This document shows positions 36,283 to 45,531 of a stretch of DNA of 64,000 nt, piece by piece. A model generated the notes under the pieces. That model had not been told where the DNA came from. It saw only the letters and a list, made by a program, of their open reading frames with translations, and made no database searches. Source of the stretch: Solimonas soli DSM 21787 (GTDB lineage Bacteria; Pseudomonadota; Gammaproteobacteria; Nevskiales; Nevskiaceae); the NCBI RefSeq assembly GCF_000474945.1, contig NZ_AXDW01000011.1:1-64000 (forward strand), read 5' to 3'. Position numbers and translations under genes: made by a program. Positions within the stretch are counted from its first letter, which is position 1. Every line of letters begins with the position of its first letter.

Positions 36283-36771
36283 ATGTCCCTGCCGCTCGAA
36301 GACCTGGAACTGATCAAGCGCCTCAAGTACGCCTACTGCCGCTGCATCGACACGGCGAATCTGGCGGAGCTGAAGGAGCTCTTCACCGAGGACGCGAGCG
36401 TGCGCTACGTCGGCGGCTCTTACGTGTTCGAGGCGCAGGGTCGCGACAAGATCCTCGAGGCGCTCGGCCATGCCTTCCATGCCGAGGCGATCGCCCTGCA
36501 TCACGTCAACCATCCGGAGATCGATTTCGTTTCGCCGACCGAGGCGACCGGCGTCTGGTATCTGAAGGACTGGTTCTGCGACCTGCGCAACAAGATCTAC
36601 ACCGACGGCAGCGCGTTCTACCGCGACACCTACGTCAAGCAGGACGGCCGGTGGAAGATCAAGCGCGCGACCTACGAGCGCGTGTTCGAGATCGTCACGC
36701 CGTTCACCGAGCCGCCGAACATCACGGCGCACTATCTGGCGAAGCACGGCAAGAAGCTGCCGTCGCCGTGA
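36283..36771 (+). CDS. SnoaL/NTF2-like protein
   Basis: A 162-residue alpha+beta-barrel protein. DLELIKRLKYAYCRCIDTAN, then LKELFTEDASVRYVGG and the later GRWKIKRATYERVFE are the SnoaL_4-type pattern. Members include dehydratases and isomerases (scytalone dehydratase, ketosteroid isomerase relatives), so a dehydration or isomerisation step is possible; catalytic residues cannot be assigned here. RBS GAGGAGAG. Confidence 0.8.
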   Translation: MSLPLEDLELIKRLKYAYCRCIDTANLAELKELFTEDASVRYVGGSYVFEAQGRDKILEALGHAFHAEAIALHHVNHPEIDFVSPTEATGVWYLKDWFCDLRNKIYTDGSAFYRDTYVKQDGRWKIKRATYERVFEIVTPFTEPPNITAHYLAKHGKKLPSP

Positions 36772-36778
36772 GAACGCG

Positions 36779-37288
36779 GTGAAAGCTCCGCCGCCGGCGC
36801 TGATCGTCCGCGACCTCGCGCTGATCGCGCTGGCGCTGTTCGCATGGCGGCTCGGCCGCGCGCTGCAGGACGCGGCATCGGCCTGGACCTGGCCGGCGGC
36901 GATCGCCACCGGCCTGCTGATTCCCCTCGCCGGATTTCTCGTCCACGAGTGGGGCCATCTGCTCGGCGCGCTGGCGGCGCGCGCGCGCGTCGAGTATCCG
37001 CCGACGCCGCTCGCCGTATTCCTGTTCAAGTTCGATGTCGGTCGCAACGACCGCCGCCAGTTCCTGGCCATGGCCAACGGCGGCTTCGCCGCCAGCCTGC
37101 TGTTCGTGGCGCTGGCCCTCGCGCTGCTGCGCGTGCGCTACCACGGCGATGCCATCGCCCTGGCGCTGACCGCGCTCGGCGTCGTCGCCACCTTCGTGCT
37201 CGAAGTGCCGGAGTCGCTGCGCGTGCGCCGTGGCGGGCCGCTGCCGACCGGCGCGGCCTTCGTCGGCGCACCGCCGCCGCGTTATTGA
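36779..37288 (+). CDS. Membrane protein with HEWGH metalloprotease-like motif
   Basis: A 169-residue protein starting at GTG 36779, 7 bp after the SnoaL-like gene. It has about four membrane segments; the second contains LVHEWGHLLGALAA, an HExxH zinc motif inside a membrane helix as in site-2 proteases (M50). The length is short for M50 and the LDG/NPDG ligand motif is not evident, so enzymatic function is uncertain. Its last codons (CGT TAT TGA) lie inside the first GTTATTGA repeat. Confidence 0.65.
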   Translation: MKAPPPALIVRDLALIALALFAWRLGRALQDAASAWTWPAAIATGLLIPLAGFLVHEWGHLLGALAARARVEYPPTPLAVFLFKFDVGRNDRRQFLAMANGGFAASLLFVALALALLRVRYHGDAIALALTALGVVATFVLEVPESLRVRRGGPLPTGAAFVGAPPPRY

Positions 37289-37458
37289 TCCGACCACAAT
37301 GAACTTGAATCGGATCTGCGCCACGGCCGGCGTGGCCGGATCAATAACAAAATCCGTGCCCTGTGGTTATTGAGGCGGCGACCGCGCGTTCGACAAAGTC
37401 CGCAGGCGTTCGGCCGAGCCTTCAACCTTTTCAAGTTCATGATGGCCGCCTCAATAAC
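37281..37458. repeat. Nested inverted GTTATTGA repeat block (REPIN/MITE-like)
   Basis: Four copies of GTTATTGA in alternating orientation. GTTATTGATCCG (37281-37292) pairs with CGGATCAATAAC (37337-37348); GTTATTGAGGCGG (37366-37378) pairs with CCGCCTCAATAAC (37446-37458). The outermost copies also share ATGAACTTGAA inside, in opposite orientation, so the whole block is an imperfect palindrome. An internal GCCACG...CGTGGC hairpin is present. Confidence 0.75.
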
Positions 37459-37462
37459 AGGC

Positions 37463-38080
37463 CTAAGGCGTCGGCGCCGCGTGCAGCAGGCTGCGGATCG
37501 CCAGGCGCAGGGCGTCGAGCACGGCCTCGCGGTCGAAATCCGGATTGAGCAGGGTGCGGATGGCGATGCCGTCGAACAGCGCCGCCACGACATTGGCGCG
37601 GCCGTCGACGGTTTTCGGTGAAGCGCCCAGCGCCGGATTCACGGCGGCGACGTTCTCGCGCATCTTGTCGAGCGCGAGGCGGTCGGAGGCGCGCAGCGTG
37701 TCGAGGGTGCGCGCGTTGCGCGTGGCCTCGGCGAGCACCTCGATCTTCAGTGCCGCGAGCGCCTGATCGCTGTTCTTCGCCAGGCCCTCGTCGACCTTGT
37801 CGATCATCGCCGTGAGCAGGTCCTGCTCCTGGCGCATGGCATCCATCTTGTCGGCCAGTTCCCGTGCCTTGGACTCGACCAGGGCGGCGATGATCGCCTC
37901 CTTGTTCTCGAAGTAGTGATAGATGTGGCCGACGCTCATGCCGGCGGACTTCGAGATTTCCGCCATGCTGGCGGCGTGGAAGCCACGGCGCCGGAAACAC
38001 TCGGTGGCGGCATCGAGGATCTGCAGGCGGCGCCGCTCGTTGCGGTGCGCGGCGGCCTCTTTTTCGGTTTCACGGCTCAT
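37463..38080 (-). CDS. TetR family repressor of the RND efflux operon
   Basis: A 205-residue regulator. N-terminal HTH: ILDAATECFRRRGFHAASMAEISK, then SAGMSVGHIYHYFENKEAI. The C-terminal ligand domain is helical, as in AcrR/TtgR-type proteins. Start at ATG 38080 with AGGAG upstream. It is divergent from the pump operon, with a perfect 18-bp palindrome between, the usual arrangement for drug-responsive control. Confidence 0.9.
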   Translation of the reverse strand: MSRETEKEAAAHRNERRRLQILDAATECFRRRGFHAASMAEISKSAGMSVGHIYHYFENKEAIIAALVESKARELADKMDAMRQEQDLLTAMIDKVDEGLAKNSDQALAALKIEVLAEATRNARTLDTLRASDRLALDKMRENVAAVNPALGASPKTVDGRANVVAALFDGIAIRTLLNPDFDREAVLDALRLAIRSLLHAAPTP

Positions 38081-38133
38081 CGGAACTCCTGCCGATCGCG
38101 CAATGTCGGTTGTGTTGCGTCGCATCATAAACT

Positions 38134-38151
38134 AGAATGAGCGCTCATTCT
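38134..38151. promoter_or_regulatory. TetR operator palindrome
   Basis: AGAATGAGCGCTCATTCT, perfectly symmetric over 18 bp, 54 bp before the tetR start and 127 bp before the pump operon start. GAATGAnnnnTCATTC is the known pattern of TetR-type operators. Confidence 0.85.
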
Positions 38152-38277
38152 GATTTGCATTTGAAGGGGCACGCCTCGCACACTGGCCGCGGTTCATGCG
38201 CCGGTGAAGTGCGATCGCGTGCGTGGTGCGCGCTCCGACGCCCCGTCCGTTGTGCCCTGTCCGCACTTGCCAAGGCC

Positions 38278-39435
38278 ATGTCCCCCAATAAAACGTCGTC
38301 AAGAATCGCGATTTGCAGCCTGCCCGTCCTGGCCGGCGCGCTCATGGCCCTGCTGGCGGCCTGCGGCAAGAAGCCCGAGCCCGCCGCGCCGCCGCCGCCC
38401 GAGGTGACGGTCGTCACGCTCAAGGCGCAGCCGACGACGCTCGATACCGAGCTGCCGGGCCGCACCATGGCCTATCGCGTCGCCGACGTCCGGCCGCAGG
38501 TGGCCGGCGTCATTCTCAAGCGCCTGTTCACCGAGGGCTCGGTGGTGAAGGCGGGCCAGCCGCTCTACCAGATCGATCCGGCGACTTACGAAGCGGCGTA
38601 TGCCAGCGCCAGGGCCGACGCGGTCGCCGCCAAGGCGCAGGCCGAACGCTACGAGCAGCTGGTCTCCGCCAACGCCATCAGCAAGCAGGACTACGACAAC
38701 GCGGTCGCCACCCATCTGAAGGCCGAGGCGGCCGCCGAGCAGGCGCGCATCAACCTCGTCTACACCCGGGTACTGGCGCCGATCTCCGGACGCATCGGCC
38801 GCTCCTCCGTCACCGAGGGCGCGCTGGTCACCGCCGGCCAGACGACGGCGCTGGCGACCATCCAGCAACTCGATCCGATCTACGTCGACGCCACCCAGCC
38901 GAGCACGATGCTGCTGCGCCTGCGCCGCGAATTCGCCTCCGGCCAGCTGAAGAAGGTCGGCGAGCAGCAGGCCGAGGTGAAGCTCACGCTCGAGGACGGC
39001 AGCGCCTACGCGCACGCCGGCAAGCTGCAGTTCTCGGAGGTCGCGGTCGATCCGACCAGCGGCTCGGTGACGCTGCGCGCAGTGTTCCCGAATCCGGACG
39101 AGCTGCTGCTGCCCGGCATGTTCGTGCACCAGCGGATCCAGGAAGGCGTCGACGAGAACGCCCTGCTGGTGCCGCAGCAGGCGGTGACGCGCGATCAGCG
39201 CGGCGAGGCGACGGCACTGGTGGTCGACGCCGGAAACAAGGTCGAGCCGCGCGTGCTGCAGGCCGAGCGCACGATCGGCGACCAGTGGCTGGTCACCGGC
39301 GGCGTCAAGGCCGGCGAGCGCGTGATCGTCGAAGGCCTGCAGAAGGTGAAGCCCGGCGCGACGGTGAAGGCGGTCGAACAGGGTGACGCACCCACGACGC
39401 CGGCGCCTGCGGCGGCGGCGGCGGGCAAGGCGTGA
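38278..39435 (+). CDS. RND efflux periplasmic adaptor (AcrA/MexA type)
   Basis: A 385-residue lipoprotein (lipobox LLAAC). LPGRTMAYRVADVRPQVAGVI starts the barrel-sandwich domain, the helical hairpin spans EAAYASARADAVAAKAQAERYEQL, and VLAPISGRIGRSSVTEGALV returns to the lipoyl domain. It links the inner-membrane pump to the outer-membrane channel. The ATG at 38278 was chosen because it gives the signal peptide; the upstream frame covers the promoter. Followed by the pump after 154 bp containing hairpin repeats. Confidence 0.93.
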   Translation: MSPNKTSSRIAICSLPVLAGALMALLAACGKKPEPAAPPPPEVTVVTLKAQPTTLDTELPGRTMAYRVADVRPQVAGVILKRLFTEGSVVKAGQPLYQIDPATYEAAYASARADAVAAKAQAERYEQLVSANAISKQDYDNAVATHLKAEAAAEQARINLVYTRVLAPISGRIGRSSVTEGALVTAGQTTALATIQQLDPIYVDATQPSTMLLRLRREFASGQLKKVGEQQAEVKLTLEDGSAYAHAGKLQFSEVAVDPTSGSVTLRAVFPNPDELLLPGMFVHQRIQEGVDENALLVPQQAVTRDQRGEATALVVDAGNKVEPRVLQAERTIGDQWLVTGGVKAGERVIVEGLQKVKPGATVKAVEQGDAPTTPAPAAAAAGKA

Positions 39436-39464
39436 CGCTCGTGCAGCGCCTGCCCCTTTCCGGC

Positions 39465-39519
39465 TTGGGGCCCCAAACCCAAGCGCTCTCCGGTCAGGGA
39501 CTGCCGCCGGCGGTCCCTG
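39465..39519. repeat. Palindromes between adaptor and pump genes
   Basis: TTGGGGCCCCAA (39465-39476) and CAGGGAC...GTCCCTG with an inner CCGCCGGCGG (39495-39519). A third GC-rich CCCTC...GAGGG repeat follows near 39535-39560. Extragenic repeat material inside an operon, possibly tuning or protecting the mRNA. Confidence 0.55.
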
Positions 39520-39589
39520 AAATCCCCGGCTCGCCCTCTCCCGCCACGCGGGCGAGGGACATTTGTCCCGCGGCGCGGGGGACACGCTA

Positions 39590-42500
39590 ATGGTCAATTT
39601 CTTCATCGACCGCCCGATCTTCTCGTGGGTGGTCGCCATCGTCATCATGCTGGCCGGCCTGCTGTCGATCCGTTCGCTGCCGGTCGCGCAGTACCCGGCG
39701 ATCGCGCCGCCGTCGATCTCGATCAGCGTCAGCTATCCGGGCGCCTCGGCCGAGACCGTGCAGAACACGGTGACGCAGGTCATCGAGCAGCAGCTGTCCG
39801 GCCTCGACCACCTGCTGTACTTCTCGTCCGAGAGCAACAAGGACGGCAGCATGACGATCACGCTGACGTTCGAGCAGGGCACGGACCCGGACACCGCGCA
39901 GGTGCAGGTGCAGAACAAGCTGTCGCTGGCCATGCCGCAGCTGCCGACCGAGGTGCAGCAGCAGGGCATCCGCGTCGCCAAGGCGACCAAGAACTTCCTG
40001 ATGGTCGTCGGCTTCGTGTCGACCGACGGCCGCATGAGCCGCAACGACATCTCCGACTTCATCGTCTCCAACGTACAGGATCCGATCAGCCGCACGCCGG
40101 GCGTCGGCGACTACCAGGTGTTCGGCTCCTCGTATGCGATGCGCATCTGGCTCGACCCGGCCAGGCTCAACAGCTATGCGCTGACGCCGGTCGACGTGAA
40201 GAGCGCGATCAGCACGCAGAACGTGCAGATCTCGTCCGGCGAGCTCGGCGCCCTGCCGGCGACGCCCGGACAGCAGCTCAATGCCACGGTCATCGGCCCG
40301 ACGCGCCTACAGACCGTCGAGGACTTCGAGAACATCCTGCTGCGCGTCAACACCGACGGCTCGCAGGTGCGCCTGCGCGACGTGGCGCGCGTCGTGCTCG
40401 GCGGCGAGACCGAGGCTTTCGACGTGCTGTACAACGGCAAGCCGGCATCGGGCATCGCCATCAAGCTCGCCAGCGGCGCCAACGCGCTCGACACCGCCGA
40501 CGCCGTGCGCGCGACGGTCGAGAACCTGCGCGCGCAGTTCCCGCAGGGGCTCGACGTGGTCTATCCATACGACACCACGCCGTTCGTGCGCCTGTCGATC
40601 GAGGAGGTCGTCAAGACGCTGTTCGAGGCGGTGGTGCTGGTCTTCCTCGTCATGTACCTGTTCCTGCAGAACCTGCGCGCGACGCTGATCCCGACCATCG
40701 CCGTGCCGGTCGTGCTGCTCGGCACGTTCGGGGTGCTCGCCGCGGCCGGCTACAGCATCAACACGCTGACCATGTTCGGCATGGTGCTGGCGATCGGCCT
40801 GCTCGTCGACGACGCCATCGTCGTGGTCGAGAACGTCGAGCGCGTGATGGCCGAGGAGGGCCTGTCGCCGAAGGAGGCGACGCGCAAGTCGATGACGCAG
40901 ATCACCGGCGCGCTGGTCGGCATCGCGCTGGTGCTGTCGGCGGTGTTCCTGCCGATGGCCTTCTTCGGCGGCTCGACCGGCGTCATCTACCGGCAGTTCT
41001 CGATCACCATCGTCTCGGCGATGGCGCTGTCGGTGCTCGTCGCGCTGATCTTCACGCCGGCGCTGTGCGCGACGCTCCTCAAGCCGGTCGAGCAGGGCCA
41101 CCACGAGCGCAAGACCGGCTTCTTCGGCTGGTTCAACCGCGTCTTCAACGCCGGCAACCGCCGCTACGAGGCCGGCGTGCGCGGCATCGTCGGCCGCAGC
41201 TCGCGCTACATGCTGGCCTACGTCGCCATCGTCGCCGTCATGGGCCTGCTGTTCACGCGCATCCCGAGCGCCTTCCTGCCGAACGAGGACCAGGGCCTGA
41301 TGTTCATCCAGGTCACGGCGCCGCCGGGCGCGACCAGCGAACGCACCGACCGCACGCTGGCGCTGATCCGCGACTATCTGCTCAACGACGAAAAGGACGT
41401 CGTCACCTCGGTGTTCACGATCCGCGGCTTCAGCTTCAGCGGTCGCGGCCAGAACTCCGGCATGGCCTTCGTCAAGCTCAAGGACTGGAGCGAGCGCTCG
41501 GGCAAGCAGAATCGCGTGCCGGCCCTCGCGGCGCGCACCAAGGCGAAGTTCCTGCAGTACAAGGACGCGGAGATCTTCGCCGTGGTTCCGCCCGCGGTGA
41601 CCGAGCTCGGCAACGCCATTGGCTTCGACATCGCCCTGCAGGACCGCGCCGCGCTGGGACACGAACAGCTCATCGAGGCGCGCGGCCGCTTCATCCAGCT
41701 CGCCAAGCAGAGCAAGGTGCTGACCTCGATCCGCGCCAACGGCCTGGCCGACGAGCCGCAGTACAAGGTCGACATCGACTGGGAGCGGGCCAGCGCCTTC
41801 GGGCTCACGGTCAACGACATCAACGACACGCTGTCGTCGGCCTGGGGCTCGTCGTACGTCAACCAGTTCATCGACCGTGGCCGCGTCAAGCGCGTCTACG
41901 TCCAGGGCGATGCGGCATCGCGCATGCGCCCCGAGGATTTCGGGCAATGGTATGTGCGCAACGCCGTGCACCAGATGGTGCCGTTCTCGGCGTTCGCAAG
42001 CGGCCACTGGATCTACGGTCCGCCGAAGCTGGAGCGCTACAACGGCATTTCCTCCATGGAAATCCTCGGCGAGCCGGCAGCCGGCTACAGCACCGGCGAC
42101 GCGATGCGGGAAATCGAGTCGATCCTCGCCCAGCTGCCCCAGGGCATCGGCCACGAATGGACCGGGCTGTCGTACGAGGAACGCCTGTCCGGCGGCCAGG
42201 CGCCGGCGCTGTACGCGATCTCGATGCTCGTGGTCTTCCTCTGCCTCGCGGCGCTGTACGAGAGCTGGTCGATTCCGCTCTCGGTGATGCTCGTCGTGCC
42301 GCTCGGCGTGCTCGGCGCGGTGCTCGCGACCTTGCTGCGCGGCCTCGGCAACGACGTCTACTTCCAGGTCGGCCTGCTCACCACCATCGGCCTGTCGGCG
42401 AAGAACGCGATCCTCATCGTCGAGTTCGCCAAGGCCAACTACGACGGCGGCATGGGTCTCGTCGAGGCGACCGTGCATGCCGCGCACCAGCGCCTGCGGC

Positions 42501-42745
42501 CGATCCTGATGACCTCGCTGGCCTTCATCCTCGGCGTGCTGCCGCTGGCGATCTCGACCGGCGCCGGTTCCGGCGGCCAGAACGCGATCGGCACCGGCGT
42601 CATCGGCGGCATGGTCGCCGCGACGGTGCTGGCCATCTTCTTCGTGCCGGTGTTCTTCGTCTGGGTGCGCAAGCTCGTCGAGCGCGACCGGGCGCGGCTC
42701 GACGGCGGCACGCCGGCACACGGCACGGCCGGCGGGGAGCACTGA
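39590..42745 (+). CDS. RND multidrug efflux permease (AcrB/MexB, HAE1 type)
   Basis: A 1051-residue inner-membrane pump. [20 protein letters not shown] starts it; proton-relay residues are visible in [16 protein letters not shown] (Asp pair of TM4) and [14 protein letters not shown] (Lys of TM10). The large periplasmic loops flank [15 protein letters not shown]. It exports hydrophobic drugs, solvents or steroids by proton antiport. The ATG at 39590 is used; the open frame upstream has no match. The outer-membrane gene starts 1 bp after its stop. Confidence 0.95.
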   Translation: MVNFFIDRPIFSWVVAIVIMLAGLLSIRSLPVAQYPAIAPPSISISVSYPGASAETVQNTVTQVIEQQLSGLDHLLYFSSESNKDGSMTITLTFEQGTDPDTAQVQVQNKLSLAMPQLPTEVQQQGIRVAKATKNFLMVVGFVSTDGRMSRNDISDFIVSNVQDPISRTPGVGDYQVFGSSYAMRIWLDPARLNSYALTPVDVKSAISTQNVQISSGELGALPATPGQQLNATVIGPTRLQTVEDFENILLRVNTDGSQVRLRDVARVVLGGETEAFDVLYNGKPASGIAIKLASGANALDTADAVRATVENLRAQFPQGLDVVYPYDTTPFVRLSIEEVVKTLFEAVVLVFLVMYLFLQNLRATLIPTIAVPVVLLGTFGVLAAAGYSINTLTMFGMVLAIGLLVDDAIVVVENVERVMAEEGLSPKEATRKSMTQITGALVGIALVLSAVFLPMAFFGGSTGVIYRQFSITIVSAMALSVLVALIFTPALCATLLKPVEQGHHERKTGFFGWFNRVFNAGNRRYEAGVRGIVGRSSRYMLAYVAIVAVMGLLFTRIPSAFLPNEDQGLMFIQVTAPPGATSERTDRTLALIRDYLLNDEKDVVTSVFTIRGFSFSGRGQNSGMAFVKLKDWSERSGKQNRVPALAARTKAKFLQYKDAEIFAVVPPAVTELGNAIGFDIALQDRAALGHEQLIEARGRFIQLAKQSKVLTSIRANGLADEPQYKVDIDWERASAFGLTVNDINDTLSSAWGSSYVNQFIDRGRVKRVYVQGDAASRMRPEDFGQWYVRNAVHQMVPFSAFASGHWIYGPPKLERYNGISSMEILGEPAAGYSTGDAMREIESILAQLPQGIGHEWTGLSYEERLSGGQAPALYAISMLVVFLCLAALYESWSIPLSVMLVVPLGVLGAVLATLLRGLGNDVYFQVGLLTTIGLSAKNAILIVEFAKANYDGGMGLVEATVHAAHQRLRPILMTSLAFILGVLPLAISTGAGSGGQNAIGTGVIGGMVAATVLAIFFVPVFFVWVRKLVERDRARLDGGTPAHGTAGGEH

Positions 42746-42746
42746 G

Positions 42747-44192
42747 ATGAACCTGCGCTTCACGATGACGGCGCTCGCCGCCGCGCTGCTGGCCTCGGCC
42801 TGCACCCTGGAGCCGCGCTACCAGCGCCCCGCCGCGCCGGTCGCCGCGGCATATCCCGATGCCGGCACCGGCGCCGCGTCGACGCCGGCTGCCGCCGATC
42901 TCGGCTGGCGCGACTTCTTCGCCGATCCGCGCCTGCAGAAGCTGGTCGAGATCGCGCTCGCCAACAATCGCGACCTGCGCGTGTCGATGCTCAACGTCGA
43001 GGCGGCGCGCGCCCAGTACCGCATCCAGCGCGCCGAGCTGCTGCCGGCGATCGCCGGCACCGGCACCGGCAGCGGCCAGCGCACGCCGGACGATCTGACC
43101 AGCAATCCGGATCACAACGTCTCGCACAACTACAGCGTCGGCGTCGGCTTCACGTCCTACGAGCTCGACCTGTTCGGCCGCGTGCGCAGCCTCAAGCGCG
43201 AAGCGCTCGAGACCTATCTCGGCTACGAGGAGACGCGGCGCAGCGCGCAGATCACCCTGGTCGCCGAAGTCGCCAACGCCTATCTGAGCTGGCTGGCCGA
43301 CCAGGAACTGCTGCGCGTGACGCAGGACACCTTCGACAGCCAGCAGCAGTCCTTCGCGCTGACGCAGAAATCGTTCGACGCCGGCGCCGTCGGCGCGCTC
43401 GATCTGCGCCAGGCGCAGACCGCGCTGGAGACGGCGCGCGCCAATCTCGCGCAGTACCAGCGCCAGGCGACGCTCGACCGCAACGCGCTCGTGCTGCTGC
43501 TCGGCGTGCCGGCCCTGCCCGCCGACCTGCCGCAAGGCCGCGACCTCGATACGCAGGAGCTGCTCACCGAACTGCCCGCCGGCCTGCCCTCGGAAGTTCT
43601 CGCGCGCCGCCCGGACGTGCTGGCCGCCGAACACGATCTGCGCGCCGCCAACGCCAACATCGGCGCGGCGCGCGCCGCCTTCTTCCCGCGCATCACGCTG
43701 ACCGGCAGCTACGGCACCGCGAGCAGCGAGTTCAGGGGCCTGTTCGACGCCGGCAGCGACGCCTGGAGCTTCGCGCCGACCATCACCGTGCCGATCTTCA
43801 GCGGCGGCGCCAACCGCGCCGGCCTCGATCTCGCCACGGTGCAGAAGAACATCTACGTCGCTCAGTACGAGCGCACGATCCAGAACGCCTTCCGCGAAGT
43901 CGCCGACGCGCTCGGCTCGCGCGCCACGCTGGATGCGCAGCTCGCCGCGCAGCAGACCCTTCTCGAAGCGAGCGGCGAGAGCTACAGGCTCGCCGAGCTG
44001 CGCTTCCGCGCCGGCGTCGACAGCTACCTGACGACGCTCGACGCGCAGCGCTCGCTGTACGCGGCGCAGCAGGGCTACGTCTCGATCAAGCTGGCGCGCC
44101 TGCAGAACCTGGTGACGCTGTACAAGGCGCTCGGCGGCGGCTGGAACGAGAGCACGGCGGCGCAGCCGGGCGCCGGTCCCGCCGCGCCCTGA
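42747..44192 (+). CDS. RND efflux outer-membrane factor (OprM/NodT family lipoprotein)
   Basis: A 481-residue lipoprotein with lipobox LASAC (Cys19) and the family start TLEPRYQRP. It contains the duplicated TolC-like repeats: LNVEAARAQYRIQRAELLPAI, FTSYELDLFGRV and in the second half VLAAEHDLRAANANIGAARA. It forms the trimeric exit channel for the adjacent pump. Normal length. Confidence 0.93.
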   Translation: MNLRFTMTALAAALLASACTLEPRYQRPAAPVAAAYPDAGTGAASTPAAADLGWRDFFADPRLQKLVEIALANNRDLRVSMLNVEAARAQYRIQRAELLPAIAGTGTGSGQRTPDDLTSNPDHNVSHNYSVGVGFTSYELDLFGRVRSLKREALETYLGYEETRRSAQITLVAEVANAYLSWLADQELLRVTQDTFDSQQQSFALTQKSFDAGAVGALDLRQAQTALETARANLAQYQRQATLDRNALVLLLGVPALPADLPQGRDLDTQELLTELPAGLPSEVLARRPDVLAAEHDLRAANANIGAARAAFFPRITLTGSYGTASSEFRGLFDAGSDAWSFAPTITVPIFSGGANRAGLDLATVQKNIYVAQYERTIQNAFREVADALGSRATLDAQLAAQQTLLEASGESYRLAELRFRAGVDSYLTTLDAQRSLYAAQQGYVSIKLARLQNLVTLYKALGGGWNESTAAQPGAGPAAP

Positions 44193-44775
44193 CGCGCGCG
44201 GCGGCCGGCGCGCCCAGCGCCGGTCCGCCGTCAGCGCGCGCAGCAGCGCGTCGCGCGCCGCCCCGGCGGGGAAGAAGCTTTTCGACGCGCCGCCCGTCGG
44301 CGCTGACTCGAGCGGCGTGCGGAAGGTGCTGAGCATCGCCAACAGGCGCACGCGCTGCGCGCCGACGACGAACTCGGTCGCCGGCACCGGCAGGGCCGGC
44401 TGGCGCGGGTCGAGCTGCCGCCAGTGCCGGGGCCGGCCGGCATGGCGCGGCAGCTCGTCGAGCTGCGCGGCGACCGCCGGATGCTCCAGCGCCTCGCGCG
44501 CGGCGCGCCAGCAGCGGCGGCGCGATGCCTCGATGCTGGCGATGCGCGTGCGCAGACCCCGTTCGTGCAGGATCAGCTCGAGCAGCTTGCGCGGCCCTTC
44601 GCCGCCGACCGCGCGCCACATCGTCTCGTCGGCACCGGGCGCGCCGAGCAGCGGCAGGGCGACGCGGTTGGCGCGCAGCAGATTCCAGGCGCGGTCGACG
44701 ACCCCCGCCGGACACGGCTCGTGGCGGCGCAGCATCAGGTCGAGGGCCCGCAAGGCCGGCGGCGAGCCGCAGGCG
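44193..44775 (-). pseudogene. MmyB-like regulator fragment (ligand-binding domain, HTH missing)
   Basis: The minus strand encodes LMLRRHEPCPAGVVDRAWNLL, RANRVALPLLG, the TMWRAVGGEGPRKLLELILHE stretch and LLAMLSTFRTPLES...SKSFFPAG, which match the C-terminal half of XRE regulators with a MmyB-like ligand-binding domain. The N-terminal helix-turn-helix is absent: no frame upstream supplies it, and no stop ends the frame before it runs antisense into the outer-membrane factor gene. So this is a decayed remnant. From 44776 to 45019 nothing else is recognisable. Confidence 0.65.
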
Positions 44776-45019
44776 TTCGCCGATCTCGCATCGCCCGCCC
44801 GCTGGCGCCTGCTGGCGATGATCTGGATGATCGGCGACGCGCGCCGCAGCGGCCGCACCGTGTGGCCGTATCTGCTGCTGACGCCGGTGCTCGGCTTCGG
44901 GCCCTTGCGGCACCCGCTGGCCGGCGCGCCAGGCGCGCGCCGGCCTACGGCTGAACGCGACGGTGCTCGCGCGCCGGCGCGGCGTTAAGCTGGCGGCTCT
45001 TCGCACGATGGAGCCCGCC

Positions 45020-45454
45020 ATGCTGTTGCCCGAACTGCCGAATGCCGGCCAGCCCTTTCCGCAGATCTCGACCGCCGGCCGGCCAAGCGCCGAGCAGTTC
45101 GCGCTCGCCAAGCAGCGCGGTGTCGGCACCGTCATCAACCTCTGCCCGCACAGCGAGCCGGCGGCCTACGACGAGCCGGCGCTGGTGCGGGAGCTCGGCT
45201 TGCAGTACGTCAACATCCCGGTCGCCGGCGCCGGCGATCTCAATGCCGACAACGCGCGCAAGCTGGCCGACGCGCTGGCCGCGGCGCAGGGCGCCACGCT
45301 CGTGCACTGCGCGAGCAGCAACCGCGTCGGCGCGCTGTTCGCGCTCAAGGCGTTCTGGCTCGAGGCCAAGAGCGTCGACGAGGCGCTGGCCATCGGCCGC
45401 GCCGCCGGCCTGCGCGCCATGGAACCGGCAGTGCGGCAGTTGATGGGCGCGTAA
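45020..45454 (+). CDS. DUF442 / beta-lactamase-hydrolase-like phosphatase family protein
   Basis: A 144-residue protein of the dual-specificity-phosphatase-like DUF442 family: TAGRPSAEQFALAKQRGVGTVINL, then YVNIPVAGAGDLN and the P-loop VHCASSNRVGALFALKAFW. The loop is C-x4-R, one residue shorter than in classical phosphatases, as in this family. Sulfur-metabolism (persulfide) roles are suggested for relatives. The ATG at 45020 is preferred to 45008 because GGAG lies 6 bases upstream. Confidence 0.78.
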   Translation: MLLPELPNAGQPFPQISTAGRPSAEQFALAKQRGVGTVINLCPHSEPAAYDEPALVRELGLQYVNIPVAGAGDLNADNARKLADALAAAQGATLVHCASSNRVGALFALKAFWLEAKSVDEALAIGRAAGLRAMEPAVRQLMGA

Positions 45455-45475
45455 GGCGCCGACCCGCGGCAAAAC

Positions 45476-45508
45476 GAAAAGCCCGCCGTCGACGACGGCG
45501 GGCTTTTC
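45476..45508. terminator. Strong bidirectional terminator
   Basis: GAAAAGCCCGCCGTC-GAC-GACGGCGGGCTTTTC, a perfect 15-bp stem with A and T tracts on both sides, between the DUF442 gene and the convergent ompA-like gene. Serves both. Confidence 0.93.
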
Positions 45509-45531
45509 GCTGTGGCCCCGGGCGAGCGGCG

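Noticed and set aside
37281-37458. Integron attC sites
   Set aside because: The GTTATTGA core does not fit the GTTRRRY / RYYYAAC attC boxes and no integrase is nearby.
45020-45454. Degenerate phosphatase (C-x4-R instead of C-x5-R)
   Set aside because: The shorter loop is normal for the DUF442 family.
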